Of a DNA stretch of 64,000 nt, positions 8,451-18,996 are shown in pieces; within the stretch, counting starts at the first letter, position 1, and each line of letters starts with the position of its first letter. The position numbers and the translations under genes were made by a program. Location of the stretch: assembly GCF_025370755.1 (NCBI RefSeq), contig NZ_JAMXFC010000002.1, positions 124,001 to 188,000 on the forward strand, given 5' to 3'. Origin of the DNA: Laspinema sp. D2d. Lineage in GTDB: Bacteria; Cyanobacteriota; Cyanobacteriia; Cyanobacteriales; Laspinemataceae. Below the pieces are notes generated by a model, which ran no database searches, was not told the origin of the DNA, and saw only the letters and a program-made list of their open reading frames with translations.

Positions 8451-10232
8451 ATGAACCCGGTACTGCTCAATAATCGCTATCGTATCCTACAAGAATTAGG
8501 GATGGGTGGATTCGGCCAAACTTTTTTGGCGGAAGATACTCAAATGCCCTCAAAACGCCGATGTGTCATTAAGCAGCTTAAACCCGTAACGGGCAATCCC
8601 GCGATTTATCAGCTAGTACAAGAACGATTTGCGCGGGAAGCAGCCGTTTTAGAACAATTGGGGGATGGAAATGCTCAAATTCCCAAGTTGTTTGCCTATT
8701 TTGAATTAGACGGGCAATTTTATCTGGTTCAAGAATGGATTGAGGGGGGGACTTTAACGAAAAAGGTCCAAACCTTGGGGGCCTTGAGTGAGGCACAGGT
8801 GCGATCGCTGTTAACAAAAATTCTGCCGGTCCTTGCATATATCCATAGTTTCCGCATCGTCCATCGGGATATTAAACCGGATAATATCATGTTGCGGCCC
8901 TCGAACCCGGGCAGTTTTTCCCCGGGTGAGGATATACCTGTCCTGATCGACTTTGGGGCAGTGAAAGAAACAATGGCAACGACGATGAGTTCTTCTGGGG
9001 GCGTTACCAACTCGATCGCCATTGGCAGTCCCGGGTTTATGTCGGCGGAACAAGCTGCCGGTAGACCCTTGTATTCCAGCGACTTGTATAGTTTAGGACT
9101 GACAGCGATTTATATGTTGACCCGGAAAATTCCCCAGGAATTTCCCACAGATCCGACAACAGGTGAGATCCTGTGGCGGTCCTTTGCGCCCACGGTGAGT
9201 CCGGGTTTAGCGATGGTTCTCGATCGCGCCATTCGGTTTAATCCCCGCGATCGCTTTCCCACCGCCCAAGATATGTTAGAGGCCTTAAAACCCGACGTTA
9301 ACTCTCACGCTTTTACGGTCCCCGTCGCCCCACCCAATCGTGCGCCCGTACCCCCTTCTCAAGTCGCTACGGTCCCCGTCGCCCCGGCAAATCGTGCGCC
9401 CGTAACCCCTCCTCCTCCCCCCTACCGACAATCATCGCCTCAACCGGGTATTTCCCCCAGAGCAGTTGGCATTGCAGCAGCAGTCTTAGGGGTATCCTTT
9501 CTGATTGGATTTGGCATCGCCCAAGACAGAATCTCACCAAATCCGCCGATCGCGACACCGCCTGCAAACAACCCCCCTCCCGTTTCTCCACCCGCTTATA
9601 CACCCCCTACCGAAACGCCACCCATTGTTTCGGAACCCACGACGCCGGAAACGCCCCCAGTGGTTGTTCCCCCATCCGAACCGGAAACGCCCCCAGTGGT
9701 TGTTCCTCCCTCGGAACCCGAACCCCCAGTCGATGTAACTCCCCCATCAGAACCAGAAACGCCCCCCGTGGTTGTTCCCCCTACAGAACCGGAAACGCCT
9801 CCCGTGGTTGTTCCCCCTGCGGAACCGGAAACGCCGGTGGATCAGACACCGCCCTCAGAACCGGAAGTGCCGGATAGTACCCCCGAACCCACCGAACCTG
9901 TGGGCGATCGACCGACTCCTGAAGAGTCCATCAGCGACTACTATGCTAATATTAATAACCGCAACTATTCCCAAGCCTGGAACCAACTTGATCCCCGATT
10001 TCAAACTACCCAATCCAAAGATTATGATACTTATACGAACTGGTGGGATACTGTGCAAAATGTCAATGTGAATAATATTAATGTCGTCGCTAGTACCCCC
10101 TTTTCTGCCATTGTAGACACCTCTTTAACCTATACCATGCAAGATGGCGAAAGTTCCGAAACCCTCCGAATGTCCTTAGTCTGGGATGAAGAAACCGGCA
10201 CATGGACGATCGAGCAAACCAGTCGCCTATAA
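8451..10232 (+). CDS. Ser/Thr protein kinase with TM segment, Pro-rich stalk and NTF2-like C-terminal domain
   Basis: The likely start is ATG 8451 (MNPVLLNNRYRIL); an upstream GTG at 8415 is less typical. The kinase domain covers residues 1-285: glycine loop GMGGFG near 18-23, VIKQL with the ATP-binding lysine, H138-R-D with DIKPDN, and D167-F-G followed by AVKE. A single membrane helix lies near residues 338-360. A Pro/Thr/Glu-rich stalk of about 130 residues with repeated ETPPVVVPPSEPE units follows, and then a 90-residue alpha/beta domain (SISDYYANINNRNYSQAW) resembling NTF2/SnoaL-like sensor modules. The layout implies a cytoplasmic kinase and an external sensing domain. The substrate is unknown, but the neighbouring FHA-domain transporter is a plausible phosphothreonine-binding partner. 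Confidence 0.9.
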   Translation: MNPVLLNNRYRILQELGMGGFGQTFLAEDTQMPSKRRCVIKQLKPVTGNPAIYQLVQERFAREAAVLEQLGDGNAQIPKLFAYFELDGQFYLVQEWIEGGTLTKKVQTLGALSEAQVRSLLTKILPVLAYIHSFRIVHRDIKPDNIMLRPSNPGSFSPGEDIPVLIDFGAVKETMATTMSSSGGVTNSIAIGSPGFMSAEQAAGRPLYSSDLYSLGLTAIYMLTRKIPQEFPTDPTTGEILWRSFAPTVSPGLAMVLDRAIRFNPRDRFPTAQDMLEALKPDVNSHAFTVPVAPPNRAPVPPSQVATVPVAPANRAPVTPPPPPYRQSSPQPGISPRAVGIAAAVLGVSFLIGFGIAQDRISPNPPIATPPANNPPPVSPPAYTPPTETPPIVSEPTTPETPPVVVPPSEPETPPVVVPPSEPEPPVDVTPPSEPETPPVVVPPTEPETPPVVVPPAEPETPVDQTPPSEPEVPDSTPEPTEPVGDRPTPEESISDYYANINNRNYSQAWNQLDPRFQTTQSKDYDTYTNWWDTVQNVNVNNINVVASTPFSAIVDTSLTYTMQDGESSETLRMSLVWDEETGTWTIEQTSRL

Positions 10233-10245
10233 TCCCCTTGCCTTG

Positions 10246-10277
10246 TTGGTAGTAACGATAAAAGTCGTTACTACCAA
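10246..10277. repeat. 13-bp perfect hairpin between convergent genes
   Basis: TTGGTAGTAACGA (10246-10258) and its exact complement TCGTTACTACCAA (10265-10277) flank a six-base loop. The GTAGTAACGAC motif is a familiar dispersed cyanobacterial hairpin. It lies 13 bases after the kinase stop and before the end of the convergent ABC gene, so it may end transcription from either side, though it lacks a long T tract. Confidence 0.7.
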
Positions 10278-10344
10278 AAGTTTTATGAAATTCAAAACTG
10301 ACCTGGGAACCAAATAATTCAGCCAATTTGATAACCCCTTTTGC

Positions 10345-12705
10345 TCAAAAAATATCTTTACGCTTCTGTACCCACCAAGTTAACCCTAAATACACCGTAG
10401 TGTGCAATAACAACATCCCCCAATTCAAGGCCAAATTGGCCCAAGTTGGCTCATAAATTGCCGTCGGTTCAAAGGGCAAAGGCATTAGACTTCCATCAGG
10501 TAGTTGAGTCGGTTCTGGGACCATTGCATTCACATTTACCAATGCCCCATACGCCCCCACGGACCACCGACTCAGCATCACCCAGGAAATCACTCGTCCC
10601 ACTCCTTCCATGCTAAATAATACCCCCGCAAAAATAATTTGTGGCAGCAATAACAGGGGTAAAGAACTATTCGCCTGAGAACTATTTTTAACCAAGGCGG
10701 AAACCAGCAATCCCAAACTCATACTGGTAAACAAAGTCAAAACTGTACTAATTCCAACCCCGATCGCCCAGGGAAGTAACTCCGGTTGAGGACTTTTAAA
10801 TCCAATTAAAATTGCTGCTACCATTAACACCGTTTGCAGCAGGGCTAATCCCCCTAAAATCACCAATTTAGAGCCCAAATAAGGAAATAGCCCTAAATTG
10901 ACCAACCGTTCCCGCATATAAATCGCCCATTCTTTGACAATTTCTTGTAAAGAAGTCGATAATCCAATCCAAATTGCGGCACAGGTAAACACAAATAGCA
11001 CCCGGAGGGCTAAGGGGGCTAAGGTCGGTTCCGGTTCGCCAATTAATGAGTTTTTGTCTCGAATTGCTAAGGTGATTAAACTAATGCCAATCGGTGCAGT
11101 TAATAACACTAAGCCTAAATTAATTGGGTCCCGTTGCACCAATTTAAAATAGCGTTGAGTCAGGAGAGAAAGCTGGTGAACACCGGAGGGTTTGACTTGA
11201 CTGGAAGGGGCGACTGCCGACCCTTTCCCCGTACTCAAATGATTTTCGACATAATTGCGATAATAGGGGGACTGGCGAAAGACATTTGCCCATTGGGCGG
11301 CGTGTTCTTCCCCTTGTTCCAGTTCGTTGTAAATATCGGCAAAATCACCGGAATTGATGCGGAAAAATTGAAATGCTTCATCCGGGGGACCAAAATAACA
11401 GGGATGTCCTCCCCGTCCCATAAAGACCACCCGATCGCACAATTTAATATTCGCGGTGGCATGGGTGACTAACACAATTGTCCTCCCTTGATCCGCTAAC
11501 TTTCGCAACAATTGCATCATTTTTTTATCCAACCCCGGATCAAGTCCCGAAGTAGGTTCATCTAAAAAGAATAATTTGGGGTCCGCGAGTAATTCCACTC
11601 CGATACTCACCCGTTTGCGCTGACCCCCACTCAATTGATTGACTAATACAGTTTCGCGATCGCCCATTTCAATTTCTGCCAGGGTCTTTTTCACCACCGT
11701 ATCCACATCCGTATCTGGTGGCAACCGTAATTTCGCCGCATACGTCAGCACTTCTTTCACCGTAAGCTGTCCGTGAATAATATCATCCTGGGGAACATAC
11801 CCGATTTGAGTGCGATAAATATTAAACGTCGTCCGTAAATCATCTCCATTAATATACACTCGCCCCTGAGTCGTCGGGTCAATTCCCAATAAAGTTCGCA
11901 TCAGAGTAGACTTTCCCGTACCACTCCCCCCCACCAACGCCACAAACTGTCCCGGTTCGATCGCCAGGGTCACTTGATTTAATAACCGCTTGACTTTTTG
12001 TCCATCTCTCACCTCACGCACCAACCCCTCCGCATCCAAGCGAATCTGACTACCGCGATCGAGAACCTGTAACTCATCCCCACGCACCAACAGCGTAAAA
12101 GGACCAATCCGAATCGTTGCACCATCAGTCAGACGCTGAGAAGTCTTCACCCGTTGACCATTGACAAATACCCCATTTGTGCTATAGTCTGTTATTGTAT
12201 AATTATCAATAATGGCATGACGACGGGAGACAATCGGCGCATCCAGTTGGAGATTACAGGATGGGTCGCGTCCTAAAACCACCGATCGCCCTGTTAACGA
12301 GAGCGATCGCACCGTCGGAGGGGCACCGGCACTGGCCGGATTAATATAAGTGAGAAAAATTTGGTCTTTAGGATTTTGACCGATACGAATTTGTGTGCCA
12401 TCGCGCAACAGAAACCCTTCCTTCGGGGTAATCCGAGTGCGATCAATAAATAGCCCATTGGTACTCGGGCGCTGTCCATCGCCATCATAGATGTGATACT
12501 CACTACCCACCTTGGACAAAACTGCATGAGCACGCCCAATAATTTGCCAATCTGGAGGAACCAGCAAATCCGCCCCCGAAGAGCGATCGCGTCCAAACAC
12601 ATGGCGATCGCCCGTCAACTCCAGACGTATCACCTTTCCATGATTATTCAGTTCCAGATAAGGATTAACATTTAAAACCGTCTGTTGTCCGGGGTGATTG
12701 GTCAT
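10345..12705 (-). CDS. ABCG-type ABC transporter with two N-terminal FHA domains
   Basis: A 786-aa fused transporter. Two forkhead-associated domains (about residues 20-115 and 130-210) carry the phosphothreonine-binding signatures FGRD..GRAHA and LGRDP..SRRHA with a STNG motif. The ATPase domain follows (about 225-450): Walker A GGSGTGKST, signature LSGGQRKR, Walker B LFFLDEP, then the H-loop LVTHAT. The C-terminal 280 residues hold about six membrane helices in the order typical of ABC2/ABCG permeases. The protein probably works as a dimer exporting an unknown hydrophobic substrate, with FHA domains that could receive a phosphorylation signal. The gene is convergent with a Ser/Thr kinase gene, and a kinase-FHA link is my inference. 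Confidence 0.92.
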   Translation of the reverse strand: MTNHPGQQTVLNVNPYLELNNHGKVIRLELTGDRHVFGRDRSSGADLLVPPDWQIIGRAHAVLSKVGSEYHIYDGDGQRPSTNGLFIDRTRITPKEGFLLRDGTQIRIGQNPKDQIFLTYINPASAGAPPTVRSLSLTGRSVVLGRDPSCNLQLDAPIVSRRHAIIDNYTITDYSTNGVFVNGQRVKTSQRLTDGATIRIGPFTLLVRGDELQVLDRGSQIRLDAEGLVREVRDGQKVKRLLNQVTLAIEPGQFVALVGGSGTGKSTLMRTLLGIDPTTQGRVYINGDDLRTTFNIYRTQIGYVPQDDIIHGQLTVKEVLTYAAKLRLPPDTDVDTVVKKTLAEIEMGDRETVLVNQLSGGQRKRVSIGVELLADPKLFFLDEPTSGLDPGLDKKMMQLLRKLADQGRTIVLVTHATANIKLCDRVVFMGRGGHPCYFGPPDEAFQFFRINSGDFADIYNELEQGEEHAAQWANVFRQSPYYRNYVENHLSTGKGSAVAPSSQVKPSGVHQLSLLTQRYFKLVQRDPINLGLVLLTAPIGISLITLAIRDKNSLIGEPEPTLAPLALRVLFVFTCAAIWIGLSTSLQEIVKEWAIYMRERLVNLGLFPYLGSKLVILGGLALLQTVLMVAAILIGFKSPQPELLPWAIGVGISTVLTLFTSMSLGLLVSALVKNSSQANSSLPLLLLPQIIFAGVLFSMEGVGRVISWVMLSRWSVGAYGALVNVNAMVPEPTQLPDGSLMPLPFEPTAIYEPTWANLALNWGMLLLHTTVYLGLTWWVQKRKDIF

Positions 12706-12733
12706 GGGTCAATGGTCCTTCGTCAAGGGTGGT

Positions 12734-12781
12734 GATACGGAATCCGGTTTTTATAACCCTATCACAACCCGATTCCGTATC
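12734..12781. promoter_or_regulatory. Inverted repeat upstream of the FHA-ABC transporter gene
   Basis: GATACGGAATC (12734-12744) and its exact complement GATTCCGTATC (12771-12781) are separated by 26 bases containing AT-rich DNA. They lie 29-76 bases upstream of the transporter start, in the promoter region. This could be an operator or a dispersed repeat; the sequence alone cannot decide. Confidence 0.45.
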
Positions 12782-12805
12782 AAGTTGTGACTATAAATGG
12801 GGAAA

Positions 12806-12841
12806 ATAAAAAAAGGGTGGACTAATGCCCACCCTTTTTTT
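12806..12841 (-). terminator. Terminator of chlN
   Basis: Read on the minus strand, GGGTGG pairs with CCACCC (12815-12820 with 12829-12834) and is followed by a run of T residues. The A/T tracts on both sides extend the stem and make it bidirectional in form. It begins 21 bases after the chlN stop codon and separates chlN from the transporter gene. Confidence 0.8.
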
Positions 12842-12861
12842 AAATGATAACTGATACTAGA

Positions 12862-14295
<1,434 letters not shown>

Positions 14296-14302
14296 TTAGT
14301 CG

Positions 14303-15847
14303 TTACAAGTCATTCAAGAGATCGGACATTTCTGAATCATCTTCAGAGTCCATTTCATCGGCTAACGCATCTAAATCGACATCCCCAAACGCATCTTCTG
14401 AGTCATCATCTCCTAACCCATCGAGGTCTAAATCCCCGAGGTCATCGTCAGAAGTTGTGTCTCCAAATCCGTCTAAATCCAAATCTCCTAGGTCATCGTT
14501 GGCGCTAGATTCTCCAAATCCTTCCAGATCTAGGTCGGCTAGGTCATCGTTGGCGCTGGAGTCTTCTTCCAACCCGCCTAAATCCAGGTCTCCTAGGTCA
14601 TCCCCTACGGATTCCCCGAACGGATTCGGCATCGCGATCGCATTCTCGTCGGGCTCTTCATCAAATCCGGCGAGGTCCATATCCCCTAAACCCTCAGAGG
14701 CATCAGAATCTAAACCGCCTAAATCCATATCCCCAAAGTCATCATCACTGGAGGATTCTGAATCCAAACCGCCTAAATCCATATCCCCAAAGTCATCACT
14801 GGAGGATTCTGAACCCAGACCGCCCAAATCCATATCCCCAAAGTCATCATCACTGGAGGATTCTGAATCCAAACCGCCTAAATCCATATCTCCTAAATCA
14901 TCAGAGGCATCTGAATCCAGACTGCCTAAATCCATATCTCCCAAGTCATCACTGGAGGATTCTGAACCCAGACCGCCCAAATCCATATCCCCAAAGTCAT
15001 CATCACTGGAGGATTCTGAATCCAAACCGCCTAAATCCATATCTCCTAAATCATCAGAGGCATCTGAATCCAGACCGCCTAAATCCATATCCCCAAAGTC
15101 ATCACTGGAGGATTCTGAACCCAGACCGCCTAAATCCATATCCCCAAAGTCATCATCACTGGAGGATTCTGAAGATAGATCACTCAGACTGAGATCTTCT
15201 GCGATCGTCATCGTGACTTCCGTGACTTCTATCTGGACTTGCGGGGAGAGGGTCTCGCCAAAGCCGGATAACTCATCGGATTCCAGATCTAAAGACTCCA
15301 TTTCCCCGAGGGGATCAAGAGATTGTTCTTCAGCGATCGCCTCATCACCAAACACCGAGGCTGCCACAGAAAGAGCGGGATCGTCATAGTCGCGATCGCT
15401 TCCTACTGCTTGAGTCACTGCCGGTTCTGGAGACTGTTCCACCGCAGCAACATGAGCTACCGCAGCCTCTGGAGACGTGACAAATGGCGGGGGGGCCGGA
15501 GGGGTCTGAGGAACCACTGGGGGAGCTTTGTGACCGCCTGTGGTTGCCGGTGCAGGGGTTGCAGGACCTCTGCCAAGGGCGATATCCGGGTCAAAATTGA
15601 GACCAATGACCTCAATCAAGGTATCTGGATCGGGATTAAGCTGCGAAAAAGGCAACATCAGTTGCGCTAACTTCGGTTCCAAGGCATTCATCACGCCCAG
15701 AATGAAGTAAGAGGGAGGCCGTTTGCCGCCATCGGGAGTGTTCACCGCTGCCAACTTTGTATGCAGGTGGAGCCAGTCACGGTTGTCTTCAAAATATTTC
15801 AACCACTGATTCTTTAAAGTGGCAGAGAATTCTTCAAAAAATGCCAT
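14303..15847 (-). CDS. DUF5331-type protein with long acidic tandem repeat, between chlL and chlN
   Basis: A 514-aa protein. Residues 1-95 (MAFFEEFSATLKNQWL..) form the globular domain found in the gene that cyanobacteria carry between chlL and chlN. An Ala/Pro/Val linker follows. From about residue 215 to the end the chain is a very acidic repeat, DDFGDMDLGGLDSESSS and variants, about 15 units of 15-18 residues. At DNA level the central units (about 14660-15175) are nearly identical with 48-54-bp spacing, a sign of recent expansion. The function is unknown to me. Its conserved place between two DPOR subunit genes suggests a role with that enzyme. The tail is probably disordered and could bind metal or a basic partner. 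AGAGGGA precedes the ATG. Confidence 0.85.
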   Translation of the reverse strand: MAFFEEFSATLKNQWLKYFEDNRDWLHLHTKLAAVNTPDGGKRPPSYFILGVMNALEPKLAQLMLPFSQLNPDPDTLIEVIGLNFDPDIALGRGPATPAPATTGGHKAPPVVPQTPPAPPPFVTSPEAAVAHVAAVEQSPEPAVTQAVGSDRDYDDPALSVAASVFGDEAIAEEQSLDPLGEMESLDLESDELSGFGETLSPQVQIEVTEVTMTIAEDLSLSDLSSESSSDDDFGDMDLGGLGSESSSDDFGDMDLGGLDSDASDDLGDMDLGGLDSESSSDDDFGDMDLGGLGSESSSDDLGDMDLGSLDSDASDDLGDMDLGGLDSESSSDDDFGDMDLGGLGSESSSDDFGDMDLGGLDSESSSDDDFGDMDLGGLDSDASEGLGDMDLAGFDEEPDENAIAMPNPFGESVGDDLGDLDLGGLEEDSSANDDLADLDLEGFGESSANDDLGDLDLDGFGDTTSDDDLGDLDLDGLGDDDSEDAFGDVDLDALADEMDSEDDSEMSDLLNDL

Positions 15848-15972
15848 AACGCCTATCCCTCTAGGTTGCTGAAAACAAGTAGGTTGTATTCTTTATAGAT
15901 CTATTGTCTCGTACTGAATCATACCCACTTTCTCAACACCCCCTCCATTCTCGTCATGATTCGTGCAGATTT

Positions 15973-16839
15973 CTAAACCATCATCAGGTCAAGTTCGCCT
16001 TCGGGGCTATGGGTAGGAGCCTTGACGGGATTGAGGTAGAAGTCAGACAGTAAGGTGAATAGCTCGCGATCGGGGGTATCATTCGGGACCACACCTTCGG
16101 GAGACGAGAGCAACTGGTCCGCGATATTTAGGTAATAGTCACAGACATAGTTCAGGGAAGGGTCACTCTCAGCCATCTCAAACAAGGTTTTGCCTTTCAC
16201 CCGAGACACGCGAATATCTTCAATCAGGGGCAAAATCTCTAAAACCGGCATGGGGACGGTATCGATGTATTTGTCAATCAGGTCCCGCTTCGAGGTCCGG
16301 TTACCGATTAACCCGGCAAGGCGCAAGGAATGGGTACGAGCTTTTTCGCGAACGGATGCAGCAATTCGGTTGGCAGCAAATAAGGCATCAAAGCCATTGT
16401 CCGTCACGATTACGCAGTAGTCGGCATAGTTGAGCGGGGCGGCAAATCCACCACAAACCACGTCCCCAAGCACGTCAAACAGAATCACATCATATTCGTC
16501 AAAGGCGTTAAGTTCTTTGAGTAGTTTGACGGTTTCTCCCACGACATAGCCACCGCAACCGGCACCAGCAGGAGGGCCACCAGCTTCTACACAGTCTACG
16601 CCGCCATAACCTTTGTAGATGACATCTTCCGGCCAAACATCTTCGTAGTGGAAGTCTTTTTCTTGCAGGGTGTCAATGATGGTGGGAATCAGATACCCAG
16701 TGAGGGTAAAGGTGCTGTCATGTTTCGGGTCACAGCCAATTTGTAGAACTTTTTTACCGCGCTTGGCGAGGGCTACGGAGATATTACAGCTTGTCGTAGA
16801 TTTACCGATACCACCTTTTCCATAAACTGCGAGTTTCAC
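15973..16839 (-). CDS. chlL: Light-independent protochlorophyllide reductase iron-sulfur ATP-binding protein
   Basis: A 288-aa NifH-like protein that hydrolyses ATP and passes electrons from ferredoxin to ChlN/ChlB. The P-loop GKGGIGKST is at residues 7-15. The two cysteines that bridge the 4Fe-4S cluster between two ChlL subunits are C95 (GAGCGGYVV) and C129 (GDVVCGGF), and the switch II region [10 protein letters not shown] is intact. The start is GTG at 16839, supported by AGGAGAG upstream. The order chlL, DUF5331 gene, chlN on one strand is the usual cyanobacterial arrangement. Expression of such genes typically responds to oxygen and light in other species; no operator could be identified here. 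Confidence 0.98.
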   Translation of the reverse strand: MKLAVYGKGGIGKSTTSCNISVALAKRGKKVLQIGCDPKHDSTFTLTGYLIPTIIDTLQEKDFHYEDVWPEDVIYKGYGGVDCVEAGGPPAGAGCGGYVVGETVKLLKELNAFDEYDVILFDVLGDVVCGGFAAPLNYADYCVIVTDNGFDALFAANRIAASVREKARTHSLRLAGLIGNRTSKRDLIDKYIDTVPMPVLEILPLIEDIRVSRVKGKTLFEMAESDPSLNYVCDYYLNIADQLLSSPEGVVPNDTPDRELFTLLSDFYLNPVKAPTHSPEGELDLMMV

Positions 16840-17650
16840 TACTTGTGCTCTCCTAAATGTTTGTGTGTTAATTCTGATTGGGCCTTGCTCCAGGTTGGGT
16901 CCTATGAGTGGGGCGTCTAATGGGTTTTTCCCGGTTGAGTGCCATTATTGTTCACTTCCCCCGCAAAGGTAAAGGGGGTTGAGGAATCAAGGAGGGTGTT
17001 AACAAGAGCTATTAGAACTTAAATAAATTATTGGCATAGTAAATCGGATCTGAGTAGCTCTCAAGTCTATAAATTATCTAAAATCAAGTCTTAGTGTACT
17101 TAAGTTATAAAAAGAGTAACAATAACAAAAATAAGTATATCGGCTTAGGATTATTCCTGGGGCTGATTTTACCCGATGGGGATCGAGGATGGGCTTAGGT
17201 TTCACTGTGGAACAGAGGGATCGACCGTTCCCTGCTTTGACTGAAGGGGGGGGGAGAAAAGGTTGGATCCAGCGTAAATTCTCGGACCGATCGCCCTCTG
17301 GAAGATTTGTGTTAATAATTGTGAATCTTTGCCTGGGCGATCGCATTTCCGAATCTCAAGCAAGACCCTACCGTTACCTCCGGTCCCCTCCCCTTGGCAA
17401 GGGGAGGGTTAGGGTGGGGTCCTCCTGGCGTGACAAAACCACGTCAGGAGGAATGAGTGGGTAGAGGGTGTCAGCGTTACAAAGAAAGAGGTTTCCTCAG
17501 CTTCCATACAGTCGAGCTTGCCTGCAAGAGTGCTTGACGTAGGGAATCGCTCAAGAAGAACCCCACCCTAACCCTCCCCTTGGCAAGGGGAGGGGACCGG
17601 AGGTGAAAAACCTACTTTTGTAAGGATTTATTCTCCACCGGGCATTGCTG
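16840..17650. other. 811-bp intergenic region upstream of chlL
   Basis: No convincing gene is present. The first 200 bases, AT-rich near 17020-17150, should contain the chlL promoter, but I could not fix -35 and -10 boxes. The second half holds the inverted-arm repeat element described separately (17376-17604). Open frames crossing it have poor codon use and overlap the repeats. Confidence 0.6.
17376..17604. repeat. Inverted-arm repeat element (two 45-bp arms, MITE-like)
   Basis: The left arm (17376-17420) and right arm (17560-17604) are reverse complements over 45 bases with one mismatch. Each arm contains its own palindrome, CCCTCCCCTTGGCAAGGGG. Between them, TCCTCCTGGCGTG and CACGTCAGGAGGA (17420-17452) form a further near-perfect hairpin. 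The element has no coding capacity. The sequence resembles a very common dispersed repeat of filamentous cyanobacteria; the paired inverted layout is MITE-like. No flanking target duplication is obvious to me. Confidence 0.7.
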
Positions 17651-18793
17651 CTACAGCTTGAAGAACCAGCGCCGACGGTAGAGGCCCCAGAGAATCCAGG
17701 TCCAAAAGATTAGGGTCGCGAGGGCGATCGCAAAGGACCCGTGCAGTTGGCCCCAGATGGGAACGAACCCATTACGATACATCCAGGTATAGAGACTGGG
17801 GGCATCGGTGGCGGTACTGACGGGAGTAAAGAGCAAAATTCGGGCGAGAAACCCCGAGGCAACGAACACAAAAATGGCATTGAGTCCCATCACCTTAAAG
17901 GGAAAGGCCCAGCTTCGCCATTGCCGGACTTCCACCATCTCGTAACAAGCGGCCAATAATATGAGGGACCAACCGGCACTTAACACCACATAAGAACTGG
18001 TCCAGAGTTGTTTGTTAATGGGGAAAACTAGGCCCCAGAGTGAGCCGGTGGCAATTGTCACAAGGGCAACTCCGGCCATTTGCAGGCTGGTGCGGGAGGT
18101 GACGGGCTGTTTCTGCAACCAGTCCCCAATAAAAAAGCCTAGGAGGAGGGTCACCACGGAAGGGAGGGTACTGAGTAATCCCTCGGGTTCAAAGCTGCCA
18201 TCGCCCAAAATATGGGGGGGTGTCAAAATCAGGCGATCGAGATAGGCAACGAGGGTCCCGGCACCTTTGGCGGATAAATCCCCGGGACCATAACCGGGAA
18301 CGGGAATCAGGGTGAGGGCGAACCAATATCCGAGGAGAAGGGCAAGGCAGAGGAACCCCAGACGACGACGGGAGAGGTTGAGGATGGCGATCGCCCCCAA
18401 CAGATAAGCCAAACTAATCCGTTGCAACACTCCCATAATCCGTAGGGTGCCAAAATCCAGGGGTTGACCTTGTAGTAAAGTCTTCAGGACTAGGGTTGAT
18501 CCATTTAAAAATAAGCCTAAACCGAAGAGAATGGCCGCACGACGGAGGATTTTGAAGTAAACAGCAGCACCAGGGGGGGAATTGGGGGAGTCGGTATATT
18601 TGGTAAAAGAAAAGGCCATTGCCACCCCAGAGATGAATAGGAATGCGGGGAAAATCAGGTCTGTGGGGGTGAACCCATGCCAGGGTGCATGGAGAAGCGG
18701 GGGATAAACCTGCTGCCAGCTACCGGGGTTATTGACCAGAATCATACTGGCGATCGCCATGCCGCGAAACACATCCAAAGAAGTCAGTCGCAT
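17651..18793 (-). CDS. Membrane acyltransferase-like protein (HGSNAT/COG4299 family)
   Basis: About 380 aa from ATG 18793 (MRLTSLDVFRGMAIAS). An in-frame start at 18865 would add 24 residues of poor quality overlapping a repeat hairpin. The N-terminal signature SLDVFRG, then LVNNPGSW, HAPWHGFTPTDLIFPAFLFI and SGVAMAFS, is that of the heparan-alpha-glucosaminide N-acetyltransferase-like family, which has about ten membrane helices, and hydrophobic segments continue to the C-terminus (LIFWTWILWGLYRRR). Human HGSNAT transfers acetyl groups across a membrane to glucosamine. The bacterial substrate is unknown and could be a cell-envelope glycan. The gene stands alone, transcribed toward the repeat element. 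Confidence 0.82.
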   Translation of the reverse strand: MRLTSLDVFRGMAIASMILVNNPGSWQQVYPPLLHAPWHGFTPTDLIFPAFLFISGVAMAFSFTKYTDSPNSPPGAAVYFKILRRAAILFGLGLFLNGSTLVLKTLLQGQPLDFGTLRIMGVLQRISLAYLLGAIAILNLSRRRLGFLCLALLLGYWFALTLIPVPGYGPGDLSAKGAGTLVAYLDRLILTPPHILGDGSFEPEGLLSTLPSVVTLLLGFFIGDWLQKQPVTSRTSLQMAGVALVTIATGSLWGLVFPINKQLWTSSYVVLSAGWSLILLAACYEMVEVRQWRSWAFPFKVMGLNAIFVFVASGFLARILLFTPVSTATDAPSLYTWMYRNGFVPIWGQLHGSFAIALATLIFWTWILWGLYRRRWFFKL

Positions 18794-18865
18794 AGAATTA
18801 GGCAAGTTCTGAACCGAGGGATTTTTATTAGGGTTATTGCTTTCAAGGAGTGGAGATCCCCCCAA

Positions 18866-18890
18866 CCCCCCTTAAGAAGGGGGGCTTTTT
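18866..18890 (+). repeat. Dispersed GC-rich hairpin repeat (copy 1)
   Basis: CCCCCCTT (18866-18873) pairs with AAGGGGGG (18877-18884) and is followed by CTTTTT. A related sequence in the opposite orientation lies at 25863-25901, sharing TTCTAAAAAGCC and the GGGGG..TTGGGGGG part. It looks like a terminator but sits upstream of the divergent genes, so it is more likely a mobile or dispersed repeat. Confidence 0.6.
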
Positions 18891-18996
18891 AGAATTATGC
18901 AAGAAGCCTGTTTAAAAAAAGCACAGGATAATTCTATCCTGTGCGCTTATAATAATAGTTATTCAACCCATTAGAATAAGGAAAAAAGGAATTAAT

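Noticed and set aside
9505-10071. Arg/Pro-rich open frames overlapping the kinase stalk
   Set aside because: They are frame-shifted readings of the Pro-rich stalk of the Ser/Thr kinase; low complexity explains the absence of stops.
14457-15389. A 310-codon Ser/Pro/Lys-rich open frame on the plus strand
   Set aside because: It is the complement of the acidic repeat of the DUF5331 gene. Its low-complexity composition follows from the repeat, and it has no ribosome binding site or family features.
17074-17464. Short open frames on both strands upstream of the repeat element
   Set aside because: They cross the palindromic repeat, lack ribosome binding sites and show no recognisable protein features.
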